Shown here: piece by piece, positions 11,993 to 24,208 of the stretch | Position numbering within the stretch: the first letter of the stretch is position 1 | How the letters are laid out: each line of letters opens with the position of its first letter | DNA from: Agapanthus africanus | Lineage: Eukaryota > Streptophyta > Magnoliopsida > Asparagales > Amaryllidaceae | Length of the DNA stretch: 64,000 nucleotides | Assembly: GCA_030015575.1 (NCBI GenBank) | Contig: CM057347.1 | Coordinates: 406,938,248-407,002,247, forward strand | Direction of reading: 5' to 3' | Program-made: the position numbers and the translations under genes | Notes under the pieces: model-generated | Databases searched by the model: none | Told to the model about the DNA's origin: nothing | Seen by the model: the letters and a program-made list of their open reading frames with translations, nothing else

Positions 11993-12050
11993 CCACTGGG
12001 CGCCAGCGGGTCATATGCACGGCGCATAGCCGCTGGGCGCCAGCGGGTCA
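11993..12050 (+). repeat. GC-rich direct repeat
   Basis: CTGGGCGCCAGCGGGTCA occurs twice within about 60 bp. Each copy contains the palindrome TGGGCGCCA. Confidence 0.6.
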
Positions 12051-12109
12051 CGTGCGCGGAACGCGACTGCTGTAAACAACAGAAGAAGAATAGGCTAAGC
12101 CCTTGGGCT

Positions 12110-12260
12110 TGGAGTTGAAATCCCGAACAGGAATTGGATGTGGATTTGGAGTTAAACTCCCAAAATACTTGGATTTGGAGTTAAACTCCTAAGAAGTTTG
12201 GATTCAGAGTTAAACACATTTGAGAATTTGTATCTTGGAGTTGAACTCCTCAAAGATCTT
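12110..12260 (+). repeat. Tandem repeat around GGAGTTRAACTCC
   Basis: Four to five degenerate units about 35-40 bp long, each with the palindromic core GGAGTTGAACTCC or GGAGTTAAACTCC. They lie in the downstream part of the solo LTR. Confidence 0.65.
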
Positions 12261-12606
12261 CGGAGATGATCAAAAGGGACCCCATTCTTCTCCTTTGAGC
12301 CTTAGATCCTCCCAAAGTAGGATTTTTGGAGGTGGGCCTTCTTCCTCCTCCTTTCTTTTATTGGATCTTGGAGAAAAAGGGAGGTAAGAATAAAAATCTC
12401 CCTTTTTGAGATTTGATGGGAGATCTGAAATCCCCTTCGAGGATTTTATGGTGAAACTTTATTTGGTTTTGAGAAAAAGAGAGCTAAGCTCTTGATTTAA
12501 TTGGAAATGAAAAGAAAGAGGGAGAACTTGAGAGAGAGGAGATGAAGACACAAACCCTAGACATTTTATGGGGAATGGATTCTTTTTTTTTTCCTTCATG
12601 ATGTTT

Positions 12607-12617
12607 CCTTATATAGG
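12607..12617 (-). promoter_or_regulatory. TATA box of the solo LTR
   Basis: CCTATATAAGG on the minus strand. Confidence 0.45.
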
Positions 12618-12945
12618 CTTACAAATTTACACTTAGCCCTTTGGGCTTTACAAAATGGCATTTTGTCCATCCTATACCTCATGTGCTTATTTCTTTTTGC
12701 ACATGAGCCATGGGCTTTACAAAAATTTGGATTTATGCCTATTTTCCTTATATTTATTCATAAAAATTACATTAAAATTATTTATTACATAATTTTCTTC
12801 TAGGCATGGGGGAGGCCGGCCTTTTCATGTTTGGGCTCAACTTGGGCATGGGCCTACTTAGCTTGGGCTTGGGTCCACTTGACTTGGAGTTGATTTTGAT
12901 TTTGACTTGTTCAAACAGGGTATAATTTTTGACCCCAACAGTGGT

Positions 12946-13480
12946 ACTTTGCGAGATCACACAAGAGTCCACAACAACAGCTACTTAGAATTGGCTGGAG
13001 TCCTTTTACAATAAGAAGTCTCTCACGAACCTTCTCTACCTCAAGCAGAAGTTGTACACCTTGAGATGAAGGAAGGGACTTCCGTCAAACATCTATGTCA
13101 ATGAGCTAAATCATATTGTGATGAACTTGTGAAATATGGAGGTGAAGATCGACAATGAAGTTCATGCGATGATTTTATTGTGCTCTTTGACCACTGAGTT
13201 CGGGCAGTTTGTGAAATCTATGGTGTATGGCTGAGATAAGTTATCTTTGTAAGATGTCAAGGCAGGTTTACATAGTGAGGCATTGAGGGAAAAGGTGTTC
13301 GGTGACAGAGAGTTCGAGCGACATCATGTTTGCTAGAGGCCGCTCGGTGAAGTGAAAAGATGATGGCTCTAAGTAGTCAAGAAGCCGGGTGAATGGCAAG
13401 TGTAGATATTGCAAAGAAATAGGACATTGGAAGTTGGATTGTCTGAAATTAAAAGGGAAAGAAAAGAAGATTTCTTCCAC
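12946..13480 (+). pseudogene. Copia A gag, C-terminal half with zinc knuckle
   Basis: Continues gag after the second solo LTR. Recognisable copia gag strings are KKSLTNLLYLKQKLYTLR and HAMILLCSLTTEFGQF. The zinc knuckle CRYCKEIGHWKLDC (CX2CX4HX4C) is encoded at 13401-13442 and is followed by a Lys-rich stretch. Stops and frameshifts (for example TAG near 12986 and TGA near 13065) make it non-functional. Confidence 0.8.
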
Positions 13481-13984
13481 CACTGCAGTCGCAGAGGAAG
13501 ATTCAGATGAGGGCAGTGATAGTTCGGTTCTATCGGTAAGTGCGACTTCAGATGTACATGATTCTTGGATGGTGAATTCAGAGAGATCATTCCAAGTGAC
13601 TCCGCATCGGAGTTGGTTTTCTAGATATTGTTTAGTTGTTGGAGGCTCGGTCTTTATGAAAAATGATGCGTCTAGCAAAGTTGTTGGGGTTGGCACAGTT
13701 CGGATTTACATGCATGATGCGATAGTTTGGAAATTGATAGGTGTCAGGCAGTGCTAGATTTGAGGAGGAACTTGGTCTCTTTAGGGGCTTTGGCAGGGTT
13801 TGGCTACAAGTGCATGGCTGTCAGAGATTCCTTGAGGATTTTCAAGGGTGCTCTGATTGTCATGAAAGCAAAGATGGTTGGGAATCTATATTTTTTTCAG
13901 GGACAGACAGTTGTATGATATATTGTCGAAGTTTCTACCAGTCAGACAGTTCAGATTTGGTTAGGATGTGGCATCCATGATTGG
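13481..13984 (+). pseudogene. Copia A protease and pre-integrase region
   Basis: The strings DSWMVNSERSFQVTPHRSWF and GGSVFMKNDASSKVVGVGTV match the copia aspartic protease region. In the usual WILDSG(C/A)xxHxT motif the catalytic Asp-Ser-Gly is replaced (VNSE), so the active site is lost. A frameshift near 13745 precedes DLRRNLVSLGALAGFGYKC and the GALIVMKAKMVGNLYFFQG string typical of the linker before integrase. Confidence 0.8.
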
Positions 13985-14600
13985 GTGGAGAGTTCGACAT
14001 GACATATTTCCGTGAGGACTGTTAGAAGAAGATGCAGGTGGTTTCGGCACTGGATTATTCTCGAGGTGGAGTCACGCATTATGTTTCCTTCATGGATAAC
14101 TTCTCGAGAAAGTTTTGGGTATACATTTTCAAACCCGAGGCCAAGAATTTTCGGATGTTCAGAACGGCCGTGTTGGATTTGCAGCTCGGGAAGCGCGTTG
14201 AGATTTTCAGTCTGATTTTAGTGGAGGGTTCACTTTGCAGGGATTCGGAAGATTGTGTAGGCGGGAGAGGATCATGCATCAGTACACCACTTTTGGAGAT
14301 CCTCAGTCAAATGGCATTGCAGAGCGGATGTCTTGAACTATTGGGAAGAACAAACTTTAAGGCTTATGGCTAAGCTTCGGAGGGAGTTTTGGGCTGGAGC
14401 TCTATCTACTGCCGAATACCTCATCGATCGGTCACCATCTTCGGCGGTAGATATGAAAATTCTCGAGGAGTTATAGGCTGGAAGAGCTAGAGATTACTCA
14501 AAGCTTCGTGTTGTTGGGTGCACTGAGGAGCCGATGGTAGAGAGATGTTCTCTTGTCGACTTAGGAGGCGAAGAAAAGGATACAGATCGTGGTGTTCTGG
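13985..14600 (+). pseudogene. Copia A integrase remnant
   Basis: The strings HYVSFMDNFSRKFWVYIFK and, in another frame, LRREFWAGALSTAEYLIDRS correspond to the integrase catalytic core of copia elements (families have YFVSFIDDFSRKVWVY and EFWAEA...YLINRSPS). At least two frameshifts and several stops are present. It would join cDNA into chromosomal DNA if intact. Confidence 0.75.
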
Positions 14601-14899
14601 GACCTAGAGTAGAGTAATCAACTAAGTGACATTCATTAAGTCTGTGATACTTCGAAAAAGACAGACTCGGTCAAATGGTGAACGGAGAACATGTATTTCG
14701 CTAAGAGAGGTGGAGTTCTAAGTTCCAGTCTGGGTTATGAGAGATGAGGTGGTCGATACATTGATTCAGGTGGAGAGTCCAGTACAACCAGTGGTGTAGA
14801 GGCCGACGAGAGTTAGGCGCACAGGAGTGGTTAGGGATAAATCTCCAAGGAAAGTGGATCGAGAGTTCGGCAAAAAGAATGCACATATGATTCGTGGCA

Positions 14900-15600
14900 T
14901 GGAGAGTGTCATGGGGAGTTGCTTTGGTTGCAGCAGAGTATCAAGCAGGTTCTAGCTCGGTATGGGATGGAGAAGACTCGGCCCGTGTCTTCTTACTTAG
15001 AGACACACTTTAGGATTTCAGTGTTGTTATCACCAAGGTCAGATGCAGATAGAGATCACGTGTCTTTAGTTTCATATGCGAATGCAGAGGTTGGTGTGGG
15101 ATGCACGCAGCCGAGTATTGCACATGCAGTTGGAGCAGTCAATAGATACATGACTATTTTGAGCGGAGACCATTGGCAGGTTGTGGAGTAGATCCTAAAA
15201 TACTTAAAAGATAGTGAAAGGTTCAGCTCGTCATTCAGTGGAGGCAGTGTTGATGGGTGTATCGTGACAGTGTATGGTGATAGGAGCAGATAGAGGCCGA
15301 CGACAAGTCACACGTTAGACACAGATGCCATGCCAGGTAGATCAACGCTTCAGTCTGTTATCGTGGTTTCAACAATAGGGCATGGTTGATAGCCGCCATG
15401 GAGACTGTTAGGAAGGGCATCGATTTGCAGAGATTTTTGGGATTGGGTGTTCTAGAGAAGGTTAGAGTGTTCTTCTTGGAGGCTGAGAAGAAGGTAATGT
15501 CTCTTATGGAGGTTGGTACCCTAGATAATCCGGCAGATGCATTGCTGAGATAGTTTCAGTCCAAGTTTAAGTTTTTCCTAGTAGATTGTTAAGGTGCCTT
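14900..15600 (+). pseudogene. Copia A RT C-terminus and RNase H remnant
   Basis: The frame at 14919-15191 carries YGMEKTRPVSSYLETHF, IAHAVGAVNRYM and HWQVVE, matching the copia RT-RNase H connection. Beyond the stop, GRSTLQSVIVVSTI and TLDNPADAL correspond to RNase H (families have WKS-LQ--VALSTTEAEY and NPADMLTK). The catalytic RT core including YVDD is not found, so an internal deletion between integrase and this point is likely. Confidence 0.75.
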
Positions 15601-15681
15601 CGGGAACAAGGAGACGTGGACGAAGTTCCAACGTGTTGAGAAAGTGAAGAGATTATTGCAAATTTGAATCAAGATGGAGAT

Positions 15682-16133
15682 TGTTGAAATTTGATTTAAA
15701 TTCGGATTAGTTAAGATTAAATCCAATCTATTTAGTTTAGATTTAATCTAATTTCTATATTAAATTCATATTTATCTCTAATTTAAATATGAATTTATTT
15801 CCTAGCATTTATTTACCCTATAAATATGAGGTTTTCTTTAAAGACGACCAAGCACGGTCGTGGATAGAAAGAGTTTGTGTAGGAGAGGATATTTATCTGT
15901 AAAGGAGGGTGAGAAGTCGATGCAATTCTCTTGTAATTTTTTCTCACAGTGAAAGTTCTCATCGCGGCTACAGGATTGGTGCTAGTTGCACCGAACCGGG
16001 GTAAATCTTGTATGTTGTTGTTGGTATGTTCTTTTCGTGTGATTTGGTATCTGTCAGACAGTTATTTTTCAATCTACCTTAAAATAATGGTCTTGGATTT
16101 CCGCTGTGCAGCAGATCCGTAATCCTTACAACA
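15682..16133 (+). repeat. Copia A 3' LTR
   Basis: Begins TGTTGAAATTTG directly after the purine-rich AAGATGGAGAT and ends AATCCTTACAACA (452 bp). A CCTATAAATATGAGG box lies at 15817-15831. It shares its last 300 bp with the truncated 5' LTR. Confidence 0.8.
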
Positions 16134-16779
16134 ACTTGTTCTTTAAATAATTAATAAGAATACATGTGAGGGTTCTACAGTGAGAGCTATGACTAAGCTA
16201 TGAGAGTGGAGACCTAAATTCTAATAAGTTAACTAGTAAATAACTTTGTGAGGTGGATGTGTTACCAACCTGAACGGAGTTGATCATTTTGATATTGCCT
16301 AAATTAGTTTATTGCATTCTTGAATATGGAAATTTAAGTTCGATTTTGACTCCAACTCACTCATTAAGATGAAAGTTTAGGTTATTTCTTACATCTACAC
16401 CAAAGATAATTTCTATATATGTTCAGATATTTTTATATAAGTCCCTTTGAGTGTAGAGATTTTGGGATTAAATTATGAAATTTGAATACTTTTTATGACC
16501 AATGAAAATTTTTATTTTATCGAAGATTAGGATATAACAGAATAGAAAAAACAGATTCATATAGCTGACTAAAAAATTTTGGGATAATTTTTGTCATTAT
16601 TGTTGTTGTATGAAAAATAAGGACAAATTTGCTTGGTCTACTCAGAATCGATCACGCCCTATTAATAACCATTTACAAAAAGCCGTTAATTTTCTTACAT
16701 ACTCATTTCTACATTTGAAATATGGTTCCCTTAATACCAAAATAATACAATTCTTGATGTAGAGCATATGCCGAGATTA
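16134..16779 (+). other. Unassigned AT-rich DNA
   Basis: No terminal repeats, coding signals or structured repeats are recognisable. It may belong to the gypsy LTR that follows, whose start I could not define. Confidence 0.3.
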
Positions 16780-17349
16780 ATTAAGATTTTTACAGGAGAT
16801 ATGATTGAGATTTGGGAAAAAATCGACATGGGATTATTAACAATTTAAATTGAGATTTAATTAAGATTTGTTGCAATTTAAATTATTTAGATCTTATTAG
16901 TTTAGATTAGATTTATTTTATTGTCTTTCTTTTTTAAGTTAAGATTTATTTCTTTTTGGTCCAGGATTTTATTCTCTTATCTCAAGGGATGAGAACTATT
17001 GTATTTGGGAGTTGATTTTGGTTATTGAATAAAAGTTGTTTGTTAAAAAAAGAAAAGTTATGGTTTTTGTATTTAAGGAGAGGCCATTATATCTCGTCCT
17101 TGGTTATTTAGGGTTTTGTTCTTATGATTTCTCTAAAGAGGGAGTAGATCGTGCTGAGTATTGAGCCTCCGTAGGCTGATCCTTATTATGTGGTATCAAA
17201 ACATAGGCGTCATCGCATTCTTGGTGAAAGGCATAGAACCGATGGTACACCATGGGCGTGGCCATGGTGCACAACAACACGAGCGGGAAATGCGAGATAT
17301 CGAGATCGAAGAACTTCAAAGACAAGTTCAACAACTAACGGCAACTATT
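16780..17349 (+). mobile_element. Ty3/gypsy element, LTR end, PBS and gag start (outermost level of the nest)
   Basis: A PBS-like TGGTATCAAAAC lies at 17191-17202 (initiator-Met type with two changes). It is preceded by an AT-rich LTR-like stretch with TTGTATTTAAGGAGAGG as a possible promoter, and followed by the start of gag. Copia B inserted at 17350. The rest of the element should lie beyond the window. Confidence 0.55.
17242..17349 (+). pseudogene. Gypsy gag N-terminus, interrupted
   Basis: From the ATG at 17242 the frame encodes GRGHGAQQHEREMRDIEIEE and then LQRQVQQLTAT. The segment RDIEIEELQRQVQQL closely resembles the conserved gag N-terminal motif of many plant gypsy polyproteins (RD-E-E-LR-QVQ-L). 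It is cut by the copia B LTR at 17350. I infer family membership from the motif only. Confidence 0.6.
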
Positions 17350-19486
17350 TGTTGGCTATAGTTCTCTCAAGTTAATTATTGTGATTGTAGGTAGGTAATT
17401 ATGATAATTGAAGGAGGACCTATATCGATAGAACAATCTTACTCGAGATAATAGTATGCTATCTGGTTTGTCTTTATCATTGATGTGTATACGTTTTACT
17501 CGATATTACGTGTCGCTAATACATAATGATAAAGCCTTATTGTTTGACTACCAGCATTATAATAGCGATCATATACGTGGGAGATGGGTAGCCCATAAGC
17601 ACATCCTTAAATGTCCATAGTCGAGAGAGTATCGTGACTGGGTATCGATATTCTGAAGTAGACTAGTGAATCGTTTCTAGACCCTGACGAAGGACGGAGG
17701 ACGGTCTCATAAGCCACTGGTGTTGTGTCATTTATGATAGTATACAGGTACTCACTGGAGGTGAGTACACCGGACGGACTCGCCGAAAAATTCTAGATGG
17801 TAATATACCAATCATCAGATAACAGTTCTCTAGTGACATGAGTACAGGGTATCTTTAGACCTGAGATCGTCATTTGTCTCGTGTGAGTTCCCACTGTACA
17901 TAGATTACTACCCTACCATGGCTAAAAGGAGTCATGTAAATAGGTTTTAGTTGGGTACAGTACCGAGCCACATGAAGGCAGTGAGTGATCATCAGGAATT
18001 CGTCTTTCCCGGTATTAGGAGTCGATGTCATTATGTGTTCGGTCAGCTATCACAATAAATTCTTGGCCAAGGTGAATGAGATTTACTGATGAGAGATCAT
18101 TTGTTTCTCAGTGGGTGATGAGCTTGACACCGGCACGACTTATTAGGTTATTAGGGGTTCGACATTATCCACCTCTTAGACCCGGTATGCGATACTCTTA
18201 GACGAAAAGACCAGAATATACAGAGATTGTCACAGACAGGTTCATTAGGATACGGGCGGACTTGATTGTCGGCTTTCATAAATACCTGGGTATCCGTTAC
18301 GTACGGCTAGTGTCGTAGACGTGCTTGTGGTTAAACCCACTGTCAGTGTATTGTCGAATCTTTAGAGTCCCACACAGAGAGTTTTTCCTGTTTAGGCGAA
18401 ATTATGTAGAGACCGTATATTGATACATGTAGAGTTTTGATTAAATACATGTACTGGCTACATGAATATTAATCAGACGGTTAGTAATACTAGCCGGCTT
18501 AAGATTAAGCCGGATTATTAAATCGAGTATTGATTTAATAATTTGCATATATATATATTCTAGTATTATGTTCATTGTATTTTTCTATCACTAAGGTATT
18601 CGTATTTTGATATGAATACGGGTATGTATATACGGGGAATGTATTTTGTATTTATGCATTATACATTCTAGAAGGAGAATACCTCATTTCCATATAATTT
18701 CTTTTATAGAAATTAGGAAATGAGGTATAGGGGTGAGGTGGCATATGTTATGGTAAGAGGAGTGGCTATATATTTTATTTAATTCATTTGGACATACTAT
18801 TCAAGTATTGTTGCTTTTGTTTATTGCAAAAATGATTTTGTAAAAACCATACGATAGCTTATTTCTTTCCATTGACTTGATCATTCTCATACTTAGCTTC
18901 TCTCTCATCTCTTTCTCCTCCTTCATCCTTTATGTTCTAGTGTGTTGAGAAAAATAGTAAAAGGCTCTTGATTTTTCATATGAGTAGTAAAAGTGATAGA
19001 TAAAATCCTAAATCACATTTTACACCCCTAATCACCTTAGATTAGCAATCTAAGGTCTTTAATTGCTTCACCATGTGAAGTTAGAGTTTGGAAAAGGTTC
19101 TCTCGGGTGGATCATCTTCGGTGAAGGAGGACCGGTTTGCAAGCGTGATCCGGAGCTTATTGGAGGCCTTGCTAGAGTCTACAACATCACTGCTTGGTCA
19201 CTATGTCCTCATAAGCTCACTGCTAGAAGATATGGATGATTCAAGGATCACCAGAGTTCAATCTTGATCCCGGCGGCTCATGGAGCTTATATGGAGGATT
19301 TGAATACAAAAGACACGACTACAAAGGTTTTAATCACCAACTAAGTAGTTAAACTCCTTTGTATGTTTGCTAGTTTAGTGTTTGGTTAAGATTCTAGGTT
19401 TAAGTTGCTAGTGCCATGTTTCAAAATTAAAGTTTTTCATTCCGCATCGGCCACGGTTAGCAGTAAGGGCACTAAGAACTTCATCA
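17350..19486 (+). repeat. Copia B 5' LTR
   Basis: Starts TGTTGGCTATAGTT and ends AAGAACTTCATCA, directly followed by a decayed PBS TGGTGTCGCAGCC (19487-19499). It shares extensive phrases with the 2-kb LTRs of copia C. Confidence 0.75.
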
Positions 19487-20686
19487 TGGTGTCGCAGCCT
19501 CCCAAACACTAGAATTAGTATTAGACGATGCTCAAGTTTCGAAACCGAAAATTTTCATTTTTCAAAACCCAAAATGTCCTAGTTTCTGTTCGAAATTTTT
19601 TAGTCTCTAAATTTTTTAAAGTATTGCAAAAGAGAAATATGGACATGAAATTGAGACTTTTTAAAAACGAGCAAGAAAAGAGCACTTTGGGCTGCTACTT
19701 TTGGGTTTTTGGCCATTTCTGGCGGCCATGGTTTCTCTATTTTGCCTCATTTTTATACAGTGTCTTTTGTTTTTGGAATTGAGATTTTGGTGTACTTTGT
19801 TTTTGCCTATGTCTCTATTGATGTTACCTTTGTTTACGGGAAACACAGAAATATTTTGAATCAAAACTTTAGCATTGTTTATTGTTTGTGATGTTGTATA
19901 TGTGTTTTAAACGTCGTCTAATTGTTACAGGTCGATTAGATGATGTTGGACATATTTGCTTGTGTTGTTATGATGTATATCTGTGTGATGGTTTAGACGG
20001 ATTATCGTGTTGGATTCCCCTCATGTGATGTTTTTTGTACAGTTATGTCATTTTTATATTCATTATTTCGGGGCGAGCGTCCGACTTGTGGACTTCCGTT
20101 TTTTCCTGTTTGGGGCTCGACCAAGATGCGGCCGATGTCACCGTTGTATATTATTTCATTTCTGTACTGGGATAAACCCGCGGAGAAGTGCTCGAATAGC
20201 TGGGTTCGAGAGTGTGCTTGGTGGTCTTCTCGCAGTGGTGAGTTCGAGCCACCTCGCTCTAGAATTGGCGGGCTATTCATCGCACTTGTTGGGGTTTTAA
20301 GATGACCCACGGTGGAGTTCTCAAGTTACCGAATTCCATGAAGTGCTGGGTGGCCCACTCATGACATTGAGTGAGAGTTGAATCACTTCTAGAATTGGCG
20401 GGTAACTTGCCGCAATCGTAGGGGCCATGGTTCAATATCGTATGGTCTATCCACCGACCGGGGATCGTTGCTTTTTGTCTGTGACTCAGAAAAAGTATGG
20501 GGCTCCTAGTTTATTTGCTATTCCATATTGGTTATCGCATGCCTGTGATGTTTATTATCTGCCTTTGATAAGATATATTATAAATATGTATATATGTTTT
20601 GCATCTGCGCTAGTCCTGTCCCCTCCCTGCCGTAAGTTAAGTAACCTTACGTTGATGACCCGGGACCCTGTGACGAATGCGGATGG
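19487..20686 (+). other. Copia B leader remnant
   Basis: Non-coding. Aligns by eye with 27125-28398 of copia C, including GGGGCGAGCGTCCGAC (20070 and 27749) and AATTGGCGGGCTATTC. Small frames on both strands have no domain content. Confidence 0.65.
20193..20651 (+). other. Cluster of three predicted RNA hairpins in the copia B leader
   Basis: Hairpin 1 pairs 20193-20212 with 20257-20282. Hairpin 2 pairs CAAGTTACC...GAAGTG (20322-20345) with CACTTC...GGTAACTTG (20384-20409). In both, the 3' arm carries an extra GGCG. Hairpin 3 is CGTAAG-9 nt-CTTACG at 20631-20651. Equivalent structures exist in copia C (27887-28364). Function is unknown; packaging, dimerisation or translation control are possibilities. 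Confidence 0.55.
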
Positions 20687-21670
20687 TGTTGGATATATTG
20701 CCCTCAAGGCAATTATTGTAATTGCAGGTAGGCGATTATAATAATTGAACAAGGACCTATACGGGTATAAAAGTCTTATTCGAGATGATAGTATACTATT
20801 TGGTTTGTCTTTATTATTATGTGTATACGTTTTGATAAAGTTTATAGGATTATTACTTGACTACTAGCATTATGATGGCGATTATATACATGAGAGCTGG
20901 GTGGTCCATAAGCACATCCTTAAATGTCCCTAGTCGAGGGAGTATCGAGACTAGGCATCGATACTCCGGAATAGATTAGTGTATAATTTTCGAGACCCCA
21001 ATGAAGGGTGGTGGCCGGTCTCATAAGCCATTGGTGTTGAGTCACCTAAGATAGTATACAAGTGCTCACTAGTGGTGAGTACACCGGACGGACTCGCCGA
21101 GAACTTCTAGATGGTATTATACCTATCGTCAGATAGAAGTTCTCTTGTGGCATGTGTACAGGTTAGTCCTTTGACATGAGATTTTCATTTGTCTCGTGTA
21201 AGTTCCTACTATACTTAGATTACTCCCCTACCATGACTCAAAAGAGTCGTGCAAATTGGTTTTAGTTGGGTACAGTCCCGAGCTACATGGAGGCAGTGAA
21301 CAATTGCCAGGGATTCGTCTCTCCCGGTATTGGGAGTCGATGTCGCGCTGTGTTGGGTCAGCCATCACCAGAAATCCTTGGCCAAGGTGGATGAGATTTA
21401 CTGATGTGATATCAGTAGTTTCTCAGTGGGTGATGAGCTTCAGACCGGCACGACTTATCTGGTTAGTAGGGGTTTGACATTATCCACTCCCTTGACCCGG
21501 TATGCGATTATCTTAGACGAAGAGACCGGACTGTACGGAGATTGTCACAGACAGACTCAGTAGGGGTACAGATGAGTTTGCTCGTCGACCTTCCTTTCGC
21601 TCAATACCTGAGTAGCCGTTATGTACAGCTAGTGCCGCTGACGTGCTTGTGGTTAAACCCACTGCCAGTG
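20687..21670 (+). repeat. Copia B 3' LTR, 5' part
   Basis: Starts TGTTGGATATATTGCC and follows the copia B 5' LTR phrase by phrase until GGTTAAACCCACTGCCAGTG, where TGTAACAC (the Tekay-like LTR) begins. In the intact copy the next bases are TATTGTCGAATC, as at 18342-18362. Confidence 0.75.
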
Positions 21671-23853
21671 TGTAACACTTTGGAATGTGATTAGTATTAA
21701 TTAAGCATTAATGCGGGTTTTTAAGGAAAAGTTTACCAAATCGGGTTCCTCACATTTTATATCAATTAATTAATATTTTATTATTATTTGATATGGCTTA
21801 CACACACACGTGCATGTTAATGTGAGGGTTAGTTAGTGTTAATCTTGTTAAGAGACCAAGACACCTTAGTTAATCCTTGCCCTAATTTAACCTTGCCTTA
21901 GATATTTTTGGGTAAGAAATTATCTTTTGCTTTGGGTTGAGAGAGAGAGAGAGAGGTGGCAAGGTGAGTCAAGAGGTATTAATAGAGCATTAATGAGGTG
22001 AGGGGAGAAGAGTGAGTGTAAGGTTTTGATTCACACTACACCCACCTCTCACTAATTAAACTCTCTCACTCTATCATTTTCTCCCACTCTCAATTATTGC
22101 TCATTTCCTTCAACCCCAAACTGAACCCTCACCTCCCACTTCACAAATCCTTGCTGAAGTTCACAAAAATCCATGGAAAACACTTCAAATATCTTGATTT
22201 ACCACTAGGTTGCCTTGGAGCTCGGAAAGCTAGGATTTTTGAGTAAGAGTGGCTAGGTAATGATCTCTAAACTGATATTTAGGAGTTATTTTGTTGTGTT
22301 GCCTTGAAGTTATGGTTTAGAACACTAAAGGTAGCTTTTTGTGCAAATATCATATTTATATTTTCAACTTTGAGTCTCTGTGATCTGCTGTAGAACAAGG
22401 TGTTTTCAGGCCATCACAGTGACCTAGTATTGTGACCTAGTATTGTGAAGTTCCCATCACAGTGACCTAGTATTGTGACCTAGAACCCACCATAAAAACC
22501 TGAGACCACCCCTTAAATTTTGGGCCACAGATTTATTAGTTCTGGCCGCAAATTGCAGCCAGAGTGGGGGCTGGGGTGTTGAATCTTTGTCGTGGGGTCT
22601 CTGGGGTTGTTTGTAGTCTCGCGGTACTTGCAACTTTGACCAATTTTTAGTATATCAAAATCTGGGATCACTTTGCTATATTCTAGTGTTTTGAGTACGC
22701 GTGTTACGTTATCCGACACGGTTCGTGATCTGGTGTGCTGCTATACTTGGGCTGGTGTTGGTGTGTCGTCACGCACGTTAGCCATTAGACGAACACTTGT
22801 GGGTCGGATTGGAGTTGGTGCGTTGGTCAAACGTCTTGTGTACATGATATTGATTGATTTTTGAGATTTGCACTGGTTATGTTTTGTGTTAATAGGATCG
22901 CAGGCGGGGCCTTCGGACGCTGCGAAGAAAGGAAAGCAGGCAATTAGATTTACCTAGCCCGCAACTGTCGGTGAGTAGATTTAACATCTACGGGGAATTC
23001 GCCCGCATGGCATTATGCGTCAGGGCTAGATATGATATGATATTAGCCGCATGTTTATATTGCATATATAGAGTTTGCGTATAAACTTCATTGCATATTA
23101 TTACTTGTTGTGCTTGGACTTGTACCCTTTAGACACTGCACTATTATTGACGGTTCATGTTGCACGAGCACTGATTGTATGCCACCCACACCGTCAATAA
23201 TTGCCATGACACGCAAAAAACACATACACATATGATATTGTTTGGTTAGTGACATTGAGACATTGATTCATATTCCATTATGCATATAACATATAGCATA
23301 CCTGTATACCTACATGCTTACACATATACCTTACTATGCCTACATGAATACACATACCTGGAGGGTATTGTATCATTATTGACATGTATATACATATACC
23401 TAGCTTGATATAGCTACACACATACCTAGAGGGTATTACATCATTATTAATAGGTAGATACACACATCTTCCTATACCGACAAGGGTACGCATACTTAGC
23501 TATAACTACATGTTCACCTTTATATGATGTTGCGTTTGGTTTCGGAGAAATTAGGAACCACATGATATATTTAATAACTTGTTGCAGTTAAATAGCAGTT
23601 TTTCCTTTATATGCTCATATTACTGTTTCATGTTGTATATATTATATTTCATGGTTTTCTCATTGATATATGGATTTCATATGATGTTTCCTGGATGTTT
23701 TGCTCCTGGGTATATATATCAGTGGTATGGGACGCTGATATATATACATATATATATATATATATATCAGTGGTATAGGACGCTGTTATATATATGTACA
23801 CCTATATAATATATATCATCATAATGATCTGTGCATGTATTCTTATTCATTAC

Positions 23854-23958
23854 GGGGCTGATGTGCCCGATATGAGGGGCTGATGTGCCCGATATGAGGG
23901 GCCGATATGCCCGATGTGCCCGATATGAGGGCTGATATGGGGGCCGATTTGAGGGAAT
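23854..23958 (+). repeat. Minisatellite GGGGCYGATRTGCCCGATRTGA
   Basis: About four units of roughly 22 bp. Further arrays of the same unit lie at 34911-35011, 35209-35310 and, inverted, 42530-42640, with different unit numbers. Confidence 0.8.
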
Positions 23959-24208
23959 TTGGGGATTTAGATGGTCTTGATGGACACTGGTTCGCCACGA
24001 TGAGGATTCCGTGAGGATGACATGTTTTATCCCATACTCCGCATTTATTTGATATGCACTTGCTTCATGTATTAGTAGTACCTGATAGAGTACCTTTCAT
24101 GACTGTTGCATATACATATTGTCATACTTATGCTATCAGATTACATATGATAGATTATCGCTGTTAGTACATACTTGCGATTACAGTATGATGTTATTTA
24201 CTATTCAT

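Larger units (their letters stand above)
8723..12940 (-). repeat. Solo LTR (minus strand) carrying a second solo LTR
   Basis: Perfect TSD GTGGT at 8718-8722 and 12941-12945. Removing the insert and one TSD copy puts copia A gag back in register. The minus-strand sequence starts TGTTGGGGTCAAAAA and ends AAACACTCTACA. Without the nested insert (9081-11920) the LTR is about 1.38 kb. It has a CCTATATAAGG box at 12607-12617 and a tandem GGAGTTRAACTCC repeat. No internal region remains, so it is a solo LTR left by LTR-LTR recombination. Confidence 0.8.
6110..16133 (+). mobile_element. Old Ty1/copia element (copia A), broken and nested
   Basis: Plus-strand element with a partial 5' LTR, PBS, gag, protease, integrase, RT/RNase H remnants and a 3' LTR, in copia order (integrase before RT). 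It is interrupted by two solo LTRs (6481-8520 and 8723-12940) and carries many stops and frameshifts. Most of the RT core is missing between about 14600 and 14900. No TSD was found: the five bases after the 3' LTR (ACTTG) do not recur at the eroded 5' side. Confidence 0.85.
17350..21670 (+). mobile_element. Copia B, internally deleted, 3' LTR interrupted
   Basis: 5' LTR 17350-19486, a 1.2-kb internal remnant, and a 3' LTR from 20687 interrupted at 21670 by the Tekay-like element. The internal part is colinear with the first 1.27 kb of copia C and then joins the 3' LTR abruptly after GCGGATGG (20679-20686). In copia C the same octamer at about 28391-28398 is followed by more internal sequence. 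All coding capacity is gone. The upstream flank is CTATT; the matching TSD should lie downstream of the window. Confidence 0.75.

Noticed and set aside
13268..13696. Minus-strand 142-codon frame
   Set aside because: Shadow of the copia A gag-protease coding strand.
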